Source: Paenibacillus sp. GP183
GTDB lineage: Bacteria > Bacillota > Bacilli > Paenibacillales > NBRC-103111
Direction: 5' to 3'
Assembly: GCF_900104695.1 (NCBI RefSeq)
Contig: NZ_FNSW01000001.1
Location: 3,838,001 to 3,902,000, forward strand
DNA length: 64,000 bases
Shown piece by piece: positions 49,242 through 57,958 of this stretch; position 1 is the stretch's first letter, and each line of letters starts with the position of its first letter. The notes below the pieces were generated by a model that had not been told where the DNA came from, made no database searches, and was given only the letters and a program-made list of their open reading frames with translations. Made by a program: the position numbers and the translations under genes.

Positions 49242-52200
49242 ATGAGAAAAGTTGATGTGAAAGAGAAAGCGAGAACCCGTGAGCTTCGTGTTCTGGAGCA
49301 GTGGATACAAAATGATACATTCCGCAAATCGATTGAAAACCGCGTGGGCAAACCGAACTTTGTCTTTTACGAGGGGCCTCCGACTGCAAATGGAGAGCCT
49401 CATATCGGGCACGTACTTGGACGCGTCATTAAAGACTTCATCGGTCGTTACAAAACTATGTCAGGATACCGTGTCATCCGTAAAGCCGGTTGGGATACGC
49501 ATGGCCTTCCTGTCGAACTAGGCGTGGAGAAAAAGCTAGGTATTTCCGGCAAACAGGAAATCGAAAAATATGGAGTTGCCGAATTCGTAGAAAAGTGCAA
49601 AAGCAGTGTTTTCGAATATGAGAAGCAGTGGCGTGAACTGACCGAAGCGATCGCATACTGGACTGACATGGAAAACCCTTATGTTACGCTTACAAACGAT
49701 TATATCGAGAGTGTATGGCACATTTTATCTGCAATTCATAAAAAAGGTTATCTGTATAAAGGCCACCGGGTAAGCCCTTACTGTCCTGATTGTCAAACAA
49801 CACTCAGTTCTCACGAAGTTGCCCAAGGCTATGAAGATGTAAAAGATTTGAGTGCCACTGTGAAATTCAGAAGTAAAAACGGAAATGAATATTTCCTTGC
49901 TTGGACGACAACACCTTGGACACTGCCTGCAAACGTTGCTTTAGCAGTAAATAAAGATTTGGATTATGTCAAAGTAAATCAGAATGGCAAGGTATACATC
50001 GTCGCAAGAAATCTTGTTGAAAAGATCATGAAAGGGGAATACGAGATCTTATCAACGCATAAGGGTTCTGAATTTGTAGGCACTCCATATGAGGCTCCTT
50101 TTGGCTATATTAATGTGAATAAAGGGCATATCGTCGTAGACGCGGATTATGTCAGCGACACCAGCGGTACCGGTATCGTCCATATCGCTCCAGCTCATGG
50201 AGAAGATGATTATCGCACGGTCAGACAGCACGAAATGGATTTCGTAAATGTCGTGAATATGGCCGGCCGTTACACCGATCAGATCGCAGATTTTGCAGGA
50301 CGCTTTGTCAAAGATTGCGACATCGATATTGTGAAAAACTTGTCCGAGCGTAACTTGTTGTTCTCCAAAGAACGTTACGAACATAGCTATCCATTTTGCT
50401 GGCGCTGCAAATCACCGCTGCTCTATTATGCGACCGAAAGTTGGTTCATCAAAACGACAGCAGTCAAAGAGCAGCTAATCGAGAACAACAGCAGGATCTC
50501 CTGGTACCCTTCTCATATCCGCGAAGGTCGGTTCGGCAAGTTTCTAGAAGAACTCGTCGATTGGAATATCAGCCGGAATCGCTTTTGGGGTACTCCACTT
50601 AATGTATGGGTATGCCAAGATTGCGCATCGGAATATGCACCGGGCAGCCATAAGGATCTCCGGGAAAAATCGGTTCATCCGATAGACGAAAGCCTTGAGT
50701 TGCATAAGCCCTACGTAGATAAAGTGAAGCTTCGCTGTTCTTGCGGCGGTTCCATGGAAAGAACGTCGGAAGTGATTGACGTCTGGTTCGATAGTGGCTC
50801 GATGCCGTTTGCCCAGTACCATCAGCCGTTCGAAAATGAAGAGCTATTCCATGAGCAGTACCCTGCTGACATGATCTGCGAAGGGATTGATCAAACGAGA
50901 GGCTGGTTCTTCAGTTTGCTGGCTGTCTCCACGCTATATAATGGCAAATCCCCTTACAAAGCTGTCATATCAACCGGGCACGTACTCGATGAGAATGGAC
51001 AAAAAATGTCCAAGAGTAAAGGTAACGGTATCGACCCTTGGGAAATCATAAATGAATTTGGAACGGATGCATTTCGGTGGGCCTTGTTGTCTGACAGCGC
51101 ACCTTGGAACAGCAAACGGTTCTCAAAGCAAATCGTAGCCGAAGCTAAATCAAAAGTAATCGATACGATCAATAACACGCATGCTTTTTATGCGTTGTAT
51201 GCGACGATTGATCAATATAAACCGGAAGAGCATTCAAAGCAGATTTCTGTGAACTTATTGGATCGCTGGATTTTGTCGAGATTGAGCAGCACCTTGCAAA
51301 ATGTAGAGAAGGGGCTGGAGATCAACGATTTCCTGAACCCAGCAAAGCAAATTGAAACATTCGTCGATGAACTGAGCAACTGGTACATCCGACGTTCTCG
51401 CGATCGTTTTTGGGGCAGCGAATTGACCGCGGATAAAATATCGGCATATCAAACGCTGCGTGAAGTTCTGCTGACACTCGCACGAATGATTGCACCGTAT
51501 GCACCGCTAATAGCTGATGATCTATACGATAATTTAAGAGGAAAAGGAAGTGTACATCTGGCGGACTATCCGAAGATGAACGATACGGCACTCGATGAAA
51601 CGCTTGAGAACGATATGGAAGCCGTTAGGCAAATCGTCGAATTGGCTCGCAATATTCGTAATGAAACGGGAATCAAGACCCGCCTGCCGCTGTCCGAGGT
51701 GCTCATTTCGCTCGACCGCGAATTTAACCTTGGACAATTCGAAGACATCATCAAAGATGAGATCAACGTCAAAGAAATCCGAGTAGTACGAAGTGATATC
51801 GGCTTCTTACGCTTCAACTTAAAACTAAACTTAAAGGTAGCAGGAAAAAAGTACGGCAAATTCGTGGGACCGGTGCAAACCCATTTGAAGCAATTGTCCG
51901 CTTCAGAAACGAAAATAGTGATCGATAACGGTTTCCTGGATGTTACGATCGAAGGTGAATCACTGCATATCCTGCTCGATGAATTGCTTGTGGAAATACA
52001 AGCGAATGTAGGCTTCGCTTCTGCATCGGGTTACCAAATGACAATCGCCTTAAACACAACAATTACCGAAGAATTGGAACAGGAAGGTGTTGTTAGGGAG
52101 GTAATACGTGCAATTCAGGATTATCGTAAAAAGCTAGGGTTGCCGATCGAAAAACGTGTCAATCTTGTTCTAGATGTTGATACTCAGTTGAAAACAGCTC

Positions 52201-52322
52201 TAAAGCGTTTTGATCATCTTTTGCAGGAAAACGTATTATTGTCCCGAGTCAGATACGCGAAAGAACTAGGCATGGAATCAGTTTCGTTTGGGGATAACAA
52301 TTTCAGTATGCTCATTGAGTAA
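49242..52322 (+). CDS. ileS: Isoleucyl-tRNA synthetase, eukaryote-like type (IleS2, possible mupirocin resistance)
   Basis: This 1026-residue class I synthetase charges tRNA-Ile. It has HIGH as GEPHIGHVLG near residue 55, KMSKS as GQKMSKSKGN near residue 588, an editing domain between them, and the zinc-free long C-terminal part of the eukaryote-like IleRS2 group. In bacteria this type tolerates mupirocin, as known for MupA and for IleS2 of producers and soil bacilli. It is the only gene of its unit, with its own promoter and T-box. The chromosomal housekeeping ileS is expected elsewhere, so this may be an extra copy. The resistance role is inferred from the family. Confidence 0.9.
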   Translation: MRKVDVKEKARTRELRVLEQWIQNDTFRKSIENRVGKPNFVFYEGPPTANGEPHIGHVLGRVIKDFIGRYKTMSGYRVIRKAGWDTHGLPVELGVEKKLGISGKQEIEKYGVAEFVEKCKSSVFEYEKQWRELTEAIAYWTDMENPYVTLTNDYIESVWHILSAIHKKGYLYKGHRVSPYCPDCQTTLSSHEVAQGYEDVKDLSATVKFRSKNGNEYFLAWTTTPWTLPANVALAVNKDLDYVKVNQNGKVYIVARNLVEKIMKGEYEILSTHKGSEFVGTPYEAPFGYINVNKGHIVVDADYVSDTSGTGIVHIAPAHGEDDYRTVRQHEMDFVNVVNMAGRYTDQIADFAGRFVKDCDIDIVKNLSERNLLFSKERYEHSYPFCWRCKSPLLYYATESWFIKTTAVKEQLIENNSRISWYPSHIREGRFGKFLEELVDWNISRNRFWGTPLNVWVCQDCASEYAPGSHKDLREKSVHPIDESLELHKPYVDKVKLRCSCGGSMERTSEVIDVWFDSGSMPFAQYHQPFENEELFHEQYPADMICEGIDQTRGWFFSLLAVSTLYNGKSPYKAVISTGHVLDENGQKMSKSKGNGIDPWEIINEFGTDAFRWALLSDSAPWNSKRFSKQIVAEAKSKVIDTINNTHAFYALYATIDQYKPEEHSKQISVNLLDRWILSRLSSTLQNVEKGLEINDFLNPAKQIETFVDELSNWYIRRSRDRFWGSELTADKISAYQTLREVLLTLARMIAPYAPLIADDLYDNLRGKGSVHLADYPKMNDTALDETLENDMEAVRQIVELARNIRNETGIKTRLPLSEVLISLDREFNLGQFEDIIKDEINVKEIRVVRSDIGFLRFNLKLNLKVAGKKYGKFVGPVQTHLKQLSASETKIVIDNGFLDVTIEGESLHILLDELLVEIQANVGFASASGYQMTIALNTTITEELEQEGVVREVIRAIQDYRKKLGLPIEKRVNLVLDVDTQLKTALKRFDHLLQENVLLSRVRYAKELGMESVSFGDNNFSMLIE

Positions 52323-52373
52323 CAATCACTGAACAAACTAATGAGAATTCCTATGAATTTAAACTCTTTAATC

Positions 52374-52427
52374 CAATATCAGAATAGTCTACCATCGAAT
52401 AACTTGGTAGCCTATTCTGATATTGGG
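52374..52427 (+). repeat. Long inverted repeat after ileS
   Basis: CCAATATCAGAATAG and CTATTCTGATATTGG form a 15-bp perfect outer stem, with an inner CTACCA/TGGTAG stem. No T-run follows. It may be a stabilising 3' hairpin, or an unusually AT-rich version of the hairpin part of a cassette repeat. Confidence 0.75.
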
Positions 52428-52516
52428 ATGCGATACAATAAAAATTAGCCGCATTCTTAATCAAGCGGATTTACTTACATCGGAAAATAAAGTATTAAAC
52501 TGGGTGGGGCGTTAAG

Positions 52517-52532
52517 CTAACGGGCAGAATAG
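52517..52532 (+). repeat. Cassette repeat L (right half-site)
   Basis: CTAACGGGCAGAATAG is an exact consensus right half. With the inverted repeat at 52,374 as hairpin and the AACTAATGAG at 52,338 as an eroded left half, this may be a full but enlarged copy. Confidence 0.75.
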
Positions 52533-52617
52533 CGTAATTCAATTTGTGGAAAATATGGACAAATTTTGTTTGGGAGTGATACATTTAATATCAACAACTC
52601 GTTAGGTGTGATATTGA

Positions 52618-53106
52618 TTGGGAACCATCATAAGAAGAATGATTGTTGACGATATTCCTATGTTACAACAGGTTGCAAAAACCACGTGGAACAAAACATA
52701 TGAAGGAATTATCCCATCACATATTCAAGAAGCATTCCTTCAAAGGAATTATTCGGAAACAGCGATGAAAAATAGAATGGATAGGTCAGTTGTATTTGTT
52801 GCAGACATTGCTGGGAAAATTAAGGGATTTGCGAATTTCTTTCGGTCTAAGGAACATGTCGAAGAAGCAGAACTTGGAGCAATCTATATCCTGCCAGAAA
52901 AACAATCACAAGGAATTGGTAGTCAATTATTAAATGCAGGAATTGAAGAATTGAGCGGAATTAAAAGCTTATTCGTTGTAGTGGAAAGAGAAAATACTAT
53001 TGGCAAAAGGTTTTATGCTTCCAAAGGTTTTGTCACACTTAACGAGTTTGAAGAACAATTAGATGGGCATACACTAAAATCGTTGAAAATGGTACTGAAG
53101 GTTTAA
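52618..53106 (+). CDS. GNAT-family N-acetyltransferase
   Basis: This 162-residue protein has the GNAT acetyl-CoA site QSQGIGSQLLNAG (Q/R-x-x-G-x-G/A) and the preceding strand AELGAIYILPEK. The TTG start gives an N-terminus (TIIRRMIVDDIPMLQQV) typical of the family and follows AGGTG. The acceptor is unknown. It is the only gene between repeats L and M. Confidence 0.85.
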   Translation: MGTIIRRMIVDDIPMLQQVAKTTWNKTYEGIIPSHIQEAFLQRNYSETAMKNRMDRSVVFVADIAGKIKGFANFFRSKEHVEEAELGAIYILPEKQSQGIGSQLLNAGIEELSGIKSLFVVVERENTIGKRFYASKGFVTLNEFEEQLDGHTLKSLKMVLKV

Positions 53107-53185
53107 CTAATTGAGACAAGAGCTAAATAACCAGACCACGAGGTTGCCGAAAGATTGAGCCTCCCTCAGCTATCGAGCAGATTTC
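53107..53185 (+). repeat. Cassette repeat M (diverged)
   Basis: The left half CTAATTGAGACAAGAG begins inside the stop codon region of the GNAT gene and is followed by CTAAATA. The right half is CTATCGAGCAGATTTC. The hairpin is weak. The left half matches repeat N, forming a sub-family. Confidence 0.6.
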
Positions 53186-53259
53186 AACAACAGAGAAGGT
53201 ATAAATGAACGCATGATGAATATACCATATTATCCCTATTGACGGAAGGGGTCAGACCC

Positions 53260-53709
53260 ATGTTTAGAGTTGATGTCGCTTAAGCACTTCTTACAAATGA
53301 GGAGCATGACAAGGTTTTAATTGTTAGGAATATTCACTCCTCAAGTTGGTCTTTACCTGGCGGTGCTGTAGAGAGCGACGAATCATGGTCTTCAGCCGCG
53401 ATCAGAGAGGCAAGAGAAGAAACAGGAATTGAAGTTGAATTACTGGGTATAAGTGCTGTGAATGAGTGCTTTTTTGAAGAAAAAGGTGAACATGTAGTAT
53501 TCGTAACCTTTAAGGCAAAAGCAAAAAATACGGACATAAGGATTACACGACCACATGAAATAGCCGAAGTAAAATGGGTTGGTTTCGAAGAGGCTGATCA
53601 AAAAATGCCTTATTATAAATACGGTAAAAGAAAACTAATCGAATCAGATGTAATCCCTTACGATTTTCAAGGGAAACAAACCATTAAATCCTACAATTCT
53701 TTAAGCTAA
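53260..53709 (+). pseudogene. Nudix hydrolase gene with an early in-frame stop
   Basis: The frame begins MFRVDVA, meets TAA at 53,281-53,283 (where family members usually have tyrosine or a similar residue), and then runs on without interruption to 53,709. It contains a complete Nudix box: GGAVESDESW, AAIREAREETGIEVE. One base change explains the stop. A shorter product could start downstream, but it would lack the first strands, so the gene is probably inactive. Intact relatives remove nucleoside diphosphate derivatives. Confidence 0.8.
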
Positions 53710-53777
53710 TTGAGACGTTAGTTAAATACCGAAAGGGCTGTCACGCCAGGCTTCGCTCAGCTAAACGGGTAGTATAG
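53706..53777 (+). repeat. Cassette repeat N (complete, diverged left half)
   Basis: The left half CTAATTGAGACGTTAG overlaps the Nudix stop and is followed by TTAAATACCGAAAGGG. The right half is CTAAACGGGTAGTATAG, followed by CGTAG. The hairpin is moderate (CGAAAG.../...CTTCG). Confidence 0.75.
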
Positions 53778-53836
53778 CGTAGTAAAGAGTATTCTAATGA
53801 ATATGAGAGTATCTTGTATTACGGGGGCTTTATATC

Positions 53837-54412
53837 ATGTTAGATAAAATTGAAGCACACCGATTGATGTATCGATTTATTAAGAATCAAATTCCGATAT
53901 CTGAATTTGAACAGTGGTTGTATAGTCACGACGAGTTGGAAGACCTTCTTGGAAAGAAAGAATATTTTGACTTTGTTTCTAGAGACTATAAAAATAAATA
54001 TGCTTTTCAAGATACAGAAAAGCAAATTAGAAATCTAAATCTGATCTCCCTTGGTTTGTTTGAACAAGAAAGAATACTGGGTTTGCTAAATAGATTGGAA
54101 CAAAATGATAACGAGTCTTTGGGAATAATGGAAAGATTGTACGACGATTACTGTGATGGTTTTACTTTTCTGAGGTACATTGCGTTGTATTTTATTACGA
54201 CGAGCGAAGAGTATTTAGAAACACTTAAAAACGACCATATAGCTCTTCAACAGTATTTGGCCCCTATAAAAGTCGAGGCGAAAAGGTTATTAGCCTTCTT
54301 TGAAAAAGACGAACTTTCGATTGTAGGTGAGAATGACTACTTCGACAAGAGACATGAAGCAGAACGGATTGAAATGCACAGTATAAATGAAATGTTAGCC
54401 AAGAAAAAATAA
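53837..54412 (+). CDS. Acidic helical protein of unknown function
   Basis: This 191-residue soluble protein is predicted mostly helical, with YRFIKNQIPISEFEQWLYSH near the N-terminus and many acidic residues. Small acidic proteins of this look include toxin-immunity proteins, but I cannot assign a family. It has its own GGGGGC-type upstream site and is the only gene between repeats N and O. Confidence 0.7.
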   Translation: MLDKIEAHRLMYRFIKNQIPISEFEQWLYSHDELEDLLGKKEYFDFVSRDYKNKYAFQDTEKQIRNLNLISLGLFEQERILGLLNRLEQNDNESLGIMERLYDDYCDGFTFLRYIALYFITTSEEYLETLKNDHIALQQYLAPIKVEAKRLLAFFEKDELSIVGENDYFDKRHEAERIEMHSINEMLAKKK

Positions 54413-54428
54413 CTCTAAAAACATTGAA

Positions 54429-54516
54429 CTAACGGATACGATAGTTGAATGATCCTAGGAGCAGATTGCCGCTGCGGTAGCTGCTCTTTTAATCGTTGAA
54501 GTTACGGGCAGGATAC
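54429..54516 (+). repeat. Cassette repeat O (complete)
   Basis: The left half is the exact consensus CTAACGGATACGATAG, then TTGAATGATC, a GAGCAG...CTGCTC hairpin with inner CCG/CGG, and the right half TTACGGGCAGGATAC. Confidence 0.85.
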
Positions 54517-54593
54517 CCTAATTACAACGCAGAATCACTTTATATCGGGAAACCCAAAGTTATCTAAAATGAAGTTGAGTATAAGGAGGTATT

Positions 54594-55400
54594 ATGAACT
54601 CGAAGAATGATAATAAAAAATTGCGCGAGTCATTTGAACAAGCTGCAAATATTTATCAGCAGGCGCGTCCGGATTACCCAGAAGAATTGTTCGATGATTT
54701 AATCCATGCGACAAATTTGAATCCAGGTGATCGTTTGTTGGAAGTGGGTTGTGCTACAGGAAAGGCTACTCTCCCGTTAGCCAAGCGCGGATTTAAAATC
54801 ACGTGTGTAGAACTTGGCGCTGAGCTCGCTGCAGTTGCCCGTCAAAACCTTGTCGGAATGGACGTTGAAATAATCAACGGGAGCTTCGAAGTCTGGCAAC
54901 CGGAGGCGGAGAATGGGTTTGATCTGGTATTCGCTGCAACCGCTTGGAAATGGGTTGATCCCGAAGTTCGGTACAATAAGGCATGGCAGGTCCTTCGTCC
55001 CGGCGGACACCTCGCATTTTGGAACGCAGATCACGTATTTCCAGACGGTGGAGACCCATTCTTCCGTGAAATTCAAAATGTTTACTATGACATCGGCGAA
55101 GGTAAATCGGTGGACAACAACGATTGGCCGCGACCTGGGGAACTTCACGAGCAAAGAGATGAGATTGAGAAAAGCGGCCTGTTCGAGGTTGTTCACATAC
55201 GACATTTTGATTGGGAGCGCATTTATCATGTTGACGAGTACATCAAACTCCTCGAAACCTTTTCCGGGCACATACTTATGGAGGAATGGAAACGCGACAA
55301 ACTCTTCAACGAAATCCGAGTTCGCCTTAATAGTCGTCCAGAAAAGTCGGTTTCCCGCCATTGGGGCGCTGTTCTACATGTCGCCCGTCGAAAAGATTGA
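54594..55400 (+). CDS. Class I SAM-dependent methyltransferase
   Basis: This 268-residue protein has the SAM-binding motif I LLEVGCATGKATLPLAKRG, the acidic end of strand 2 (CVELGAE) and the post-motif LVFAATAWKWVDPE, as in the methyltransferase 11/25 group. The acceptor is unknown. ATG 54,594 follows AAGGAGG. It is the single gene between repeats O and P. Confidence 0.87.
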   Translation: MNSKNDNKKLRESFEQAANIYQQARPDYPEELFDDLIHATNLNPGDRLLEVGCATGKATLPLAKRGFKITCVELGAELAAVARQNLVGMDVEIINGSFEVWQPEAENGFDLVFAATAWKWVDPEVRYNKAWQVLRPGGHLAFWNADHVFPDGGDPFFREIQNVYYDIGEGKSVDNNDWPRPGELHEQRDEIEKSGLFEVVHIRHFDWERIYHVDEYIKLLETFSGHILMEEWKRDKLFNEIRVRLNSRPEKSVSRHWGAVLHVARRKD

Positions 55401-55430
55401 CAATGGATATAATGGCATTTCATCGTTAAG

Positions 55431-55447
55431 CTAACGGGAAACGATAG
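55431..55447 (+). repeat. Cassette repeat P (left half-site, interrupted by a transposon-like insertion)
   Basis: CTAACGGGAAACGATAG lies 30 bp after the methyltransferase gene. After 20 more bases the sequence turns into the mini-transposon end. No hairpin or right half is found on the far side. Confidence 0.8.
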
Positions 55448-55467
55448 TGGTATAGAGGCTAAATACA

Positions 55468-55731
55468 TGGTTGTCATAAGTACTTCAAAACTTTTTTGTA
55501 TTTTAGCCTTTTTGTACCAAACAACCACTTCAGAACTTTATTTGTATTTTATATTTCTCAAATAAACCAGCCAACCCATGAGTTTGCTGGTTTCTTGCAC
55601 TTCAAGACTTTATTGTCCCCCAACATCATTTTGTTGAAGGACAATAAAGTTTTGAAGTAGACAATAATGTCTTGAAGTGAACAATAAAGTCTTGAAATAG
55701 ACAATAAAGTTTTGAAGTATGAAAATTTAAA
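55468..55731 (+). mobile_element. Mini (non-autonomous) Tn7-like element
   Basis: The left end has three spaced sites of the type ACTTCAAAACTTTATTTGTA (55,482, 55,527 and 55,599). The right end has four sites in inverse orientation (consensus GACAATAAAGTTTTGAAGT) at 55,640, 55,660, 55,680 and 55,700, exactly 20 bp apart. This matches Tn7 architecture: three spaced TnsB sites at one end and four packed ones at the other. The left half, including an internal AACCAGC/GCTGGTT hairpin, is clearly similar to 59,023-59,171, the end of the tns-bearing element. It has no gene. The right boundary is approximate and no target duplication was found. Confidence 0.75.
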
Positions 55732-55755
55732 AATGGAGCTGGCGATAGATAATAA

Positions 55756-55887
55756 AAAGCCGACCTAGCTTTTAGAGCCGGCAAAGGTGATGTGAAAGTT
55801 ATTCGGGCGATTGTCGGAGAACGGACTTGGGGAGCAATCGGCCAGCCAATTTTCAGGCATTTCGGTGCGGATATTGAGAACGGTTAA
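55756..55887 (+). pseudogene. C-terminal fragment of an unidentified coding sequence
   Basis: A frame open from 55,756 without a start codon encodes 43 residues (including KGDVKVIRAIVGERTWGAI and IFRHFGADIENG) and ends at TAA, followed at once by a terminator. It looks like the 3' end of a gene cut by the neighbouring insertion. The family is not recognised. Confidence 0.45.
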
Positions 55888-55917
55888 AAGTCCATCCTTT
55901 TGTGGGATGGACTTTTT
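55886..55917. terminator. Terminator between the gene fragment and the ABC operon
   Basis: AAAGTCCATCC pairs with GGATGGACTTT around a short loop, followed by TT. It may serve the convergent ABC operon as well. Confidence 0.8.
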
Positions 55918-55941
55918 ATGTGCGATCAGGCGGTTATTTGA

Positions 55942-56454
55942 TTAGATTTCCATGCCCTGACGTCCGGAAACTTGCCGGAATTTCACATAGCTGCCAAATC
56001 TCCAAATGCAAAGGTAGACAAACACCAATACCATCGTTAAAACTGTAAATTCACTGTAATCCATGCTCTTGAAATACAGCGACAAACCGATCCGGATGAT
56101 CACAATCGCGATGATGACGTATTTAAAATTTTTATTCGGTTTTGAATAAACCAGACCGTCCTCCCGCTTTTCATACGACGTCTGCATGAGAATAATGACA
56201 CCTAATGATATCCCCAGCAGCACAGCGATCACGATTTCCCAATAAGCCGGGAGGTGAAAAGTTCTGCCAGGTATGTGCATGAGCTGGTATAAACCTACAT
56301 ACATGAGCACGAACACCAGCAGAACGGGAGCTAAAATCCATAAGCCGTTTCCTTTAATCGGACTTCCTCTGCGTTTTAATCTGATCCATATGACCAAACC
56401 GATAATAATGAGAGCGAATACGTAGGGTACCCAGGCTAACATTGCAATTTCCAC
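55942..56454 (-). CDS. Membrane protein of unknown function in the GntR-ABC operon
   Basis: This 170-residue protein has about five hydrophobic segments (such as YVFALIIIGLVIWIRL and VLLVFVLMYVGLYQLM). It is the last gene of the four-gene minus-strand operon. No domain is recognised. It is probably a membrane component or accessory of the transporter encoded upstream. Confidence 0.7.
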   Translation of the reverse strand: MEIAMLAWVPYVFALIIIGLVIWIRLKRRGSPIKGNGLWILAPVLLVFVLMYVGLYQLMHIPGRTFHLPAYWEIVIAVLLGISLGVIILMQTSYEKREDGLVYSKPNKNFKYVIIAIVIIRIGLSLYFKSMDYSEFTVLTMVLVFVYLCIWRFGSYVKFRQVSGRQGMEI

Positions 56455-56474
56455 CTTTCTTCAATTCATAAGTC

Positions 56475-57257
56475 TTATAAAGTCAATTTGAGTTCAAGTA
56501 CGTAGGCGGTAAATCGAATAATAAAATAAGCCGCGATCCAACTTGCCCCCATTCCGGCCGGCACTTCCCATGGGATAGGGTGCCAGGCTGCCTCGGTTAA
56601 ACTGCGAGCAGTCGGGCTATCTGGAAAAAACTTGCCGAGCCCTCCGAAAGCATAGCTGATTCCTCCGACAAAACCCGCCCAAAGAATCGGGCTTAGGGGT
56701 CTTAATGAGCTGAATTGTGTGCCGGCAATTAGCAAACTGACCGCAAGTAAAAACGGACTGAAGCCGATCATCAGCAAAAGCCACTGTAGTCCAGTCAAAA
56801 TAAACGATTCCACTTCCGCCAACGTATACAAGCTTAGCGATATCGATATCGCTAAGGCATATATCGAGAGCAAAGCGAAAACACTGAGCACGGCCACCAG
56901 CATTCGCAGCCACGCGGCGATCCACTTGGCGCTAACGAGCCAAAGCCGCGAATACGGCAACGTGAGCCACCAGCCGTAGGTCTCGTTTTCCCATTCCCTC
57001 TTTAGAATAGCGACCCCGAATGCGATCAATACGTAGGGAACGCCGATCCATACGGACCATAGTCGCTTCAATGGCAGTTCATAATGAACGGAATAATAAG
57101 TAGTGATTCCGGCACCGACAATCACGATCAGCGCGAGGTAAAGGAATACCCAACCTTTGGAGAGATGCAGCCGGCTGCGCCCTTTCCAGCTTCCTTTCAG
57201 CTTGAATTCATGATGCACCATTTTCCAAAACATGCCGGATGGATTCACCGTTCCCAC
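56475..57257 (-). CDS. ABC-2-like permease protein
   Basis: This 260-residue protein has six hydrophobic segments in the arrangement of ABC-2-type export permeases, with an N-terminal cytoplasmic stretch. It overlaps the ATPase gene by 13 bp and so pairs with it. The substrate is unknown. Comparable YtrA-regulated transporters in Bacillus respond to cell-wall antibiotics. Confidence 0.78.
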   Translation of the reverse strand: MGTVNPSGMFWKMVHHEFKLKGSWKGRSRLHLSKGWVFLYLALIVIVGAGITTYYSVHYELPLKRLWSVWIGVPYVLIAFGVAILKREWENETYGWWLTLPYSRLWLVSAKWIAAWLRMLVAVLSVFALLSIYALAISISLSLYTLAEVESFILTGLQWLLLMIGFSPFLLAVSLLIAGTQFSSLRPLSPILWAGFVGGISYAFGGLGKFFPDSPTARSLTEAAWHPIPWEVPAGMGASWIAAYFIIRFTAYVLELKLTL

Positions 57258-57958
57258 TCCTTTTTGTACAGTGTCCGGAACACATCGTGCAAGGATCCGT
57301 GCCGGGCCCGCAATTCATCCGTTTCGCCCGACCAAATGGCTCTCCCTTGATTCATCATCACGGTGTAGTCGAACAATCCCTCGACCTCCTGAATATCGTG
57401 GGTGCTGATCAATACGGACTGCTCACTGTGCTCCAGATAATCGAACAAACCGGCAACGATAGCTTCTCTGGAAAGCACGTCGATCCCGGCAAACGGTTCG
57501 TCCAAGATGATCAGCGGCACATGCCGTGCCAAACAGAGGACGAGCATAACCCGGGCCTCCTGTCCGCGGCTCATGCCGGCGATTTTCATGTTGAGTTCGA
57601 TATCCATAAAGGCAACTAGCCACCGCGCGATCTCTATATCGAAGCGCGGAAGGAACGATTGTCCCCAATCGAATGCTTGCTGCGCCGTATAATTCGGATA
57701 CCATCGCGCTCTGTCCGGCAAATAGGCGATTCCTTGGTTCGTTTGCCAACCGACCGGTTGACCGAGCACTTCCAGCCTCCCTTCATCCGGTCTGATCAAA
57801 CCGGTGATCGCGCGAAACAGGCTGGACTTGCCGCATCCATTGGGACCGAGTATCCCGACGATCCGGCCGGCTGGAATGGTAAGATTAAGGTCGTCGAGCG
57901 CGGTTTTCTTGTCATATCGCTTCGTCACTTTTTCGGCAACGACAATGGGTGAAGTCAC
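57245..57958 (-). CDS. ABC transporter ATP-binding protein (YtrB-like)
   Basis: This 237-residue ATPase has Walker A GPNGCGKSSL, the signature MSRGQEARVML (variant of LSGGQ, as in YtrB-like proteins), Walker B IILDEPFAGID and the H-loop ISTHDIQEV. It overlaps the regulator gene by 4 bp and the permease gene by 13 bp, so the proteins are co-translated. Confidence 0.9.
   Translation of the reverse strand: MTSPIVVAEKVTKRYDKKTALDDLNLTIPAGRIVGILGPNGCGKSSLFRAITGLIRPDEGRLEVLGQPVGWQTNQGIAYLPDRARWYPNYTAQQAFDWGQSFLPRFDIEIARWLVAFMDIELNMKIAGMSRGQEARVMLVLCLARHVPLIILDEPFAGIDVLSREAIVAGLFDYLEHSEQSVLISTHDIQEVEGLFDYTVMMNQGRAIWSGETDELRARHGSLHDVFRTLYKKEWER

Noticed and set aside
54913-55434. 173-residue plus-strand frame inside the methyltransferase gene
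   Set aside because: It overlaps a clear SAM methyltransferase in another frame and has no domain.
55640-55718. Four repeats at a 20-bp period, looking like a tiny CRISPR or tandem repeat array
   Set aside because: There are no spacers. The units match, in inverse orientation, the sites at the other end of the same 260-bp element and at 59,037-59,171, so transposase-binding sites explain them.
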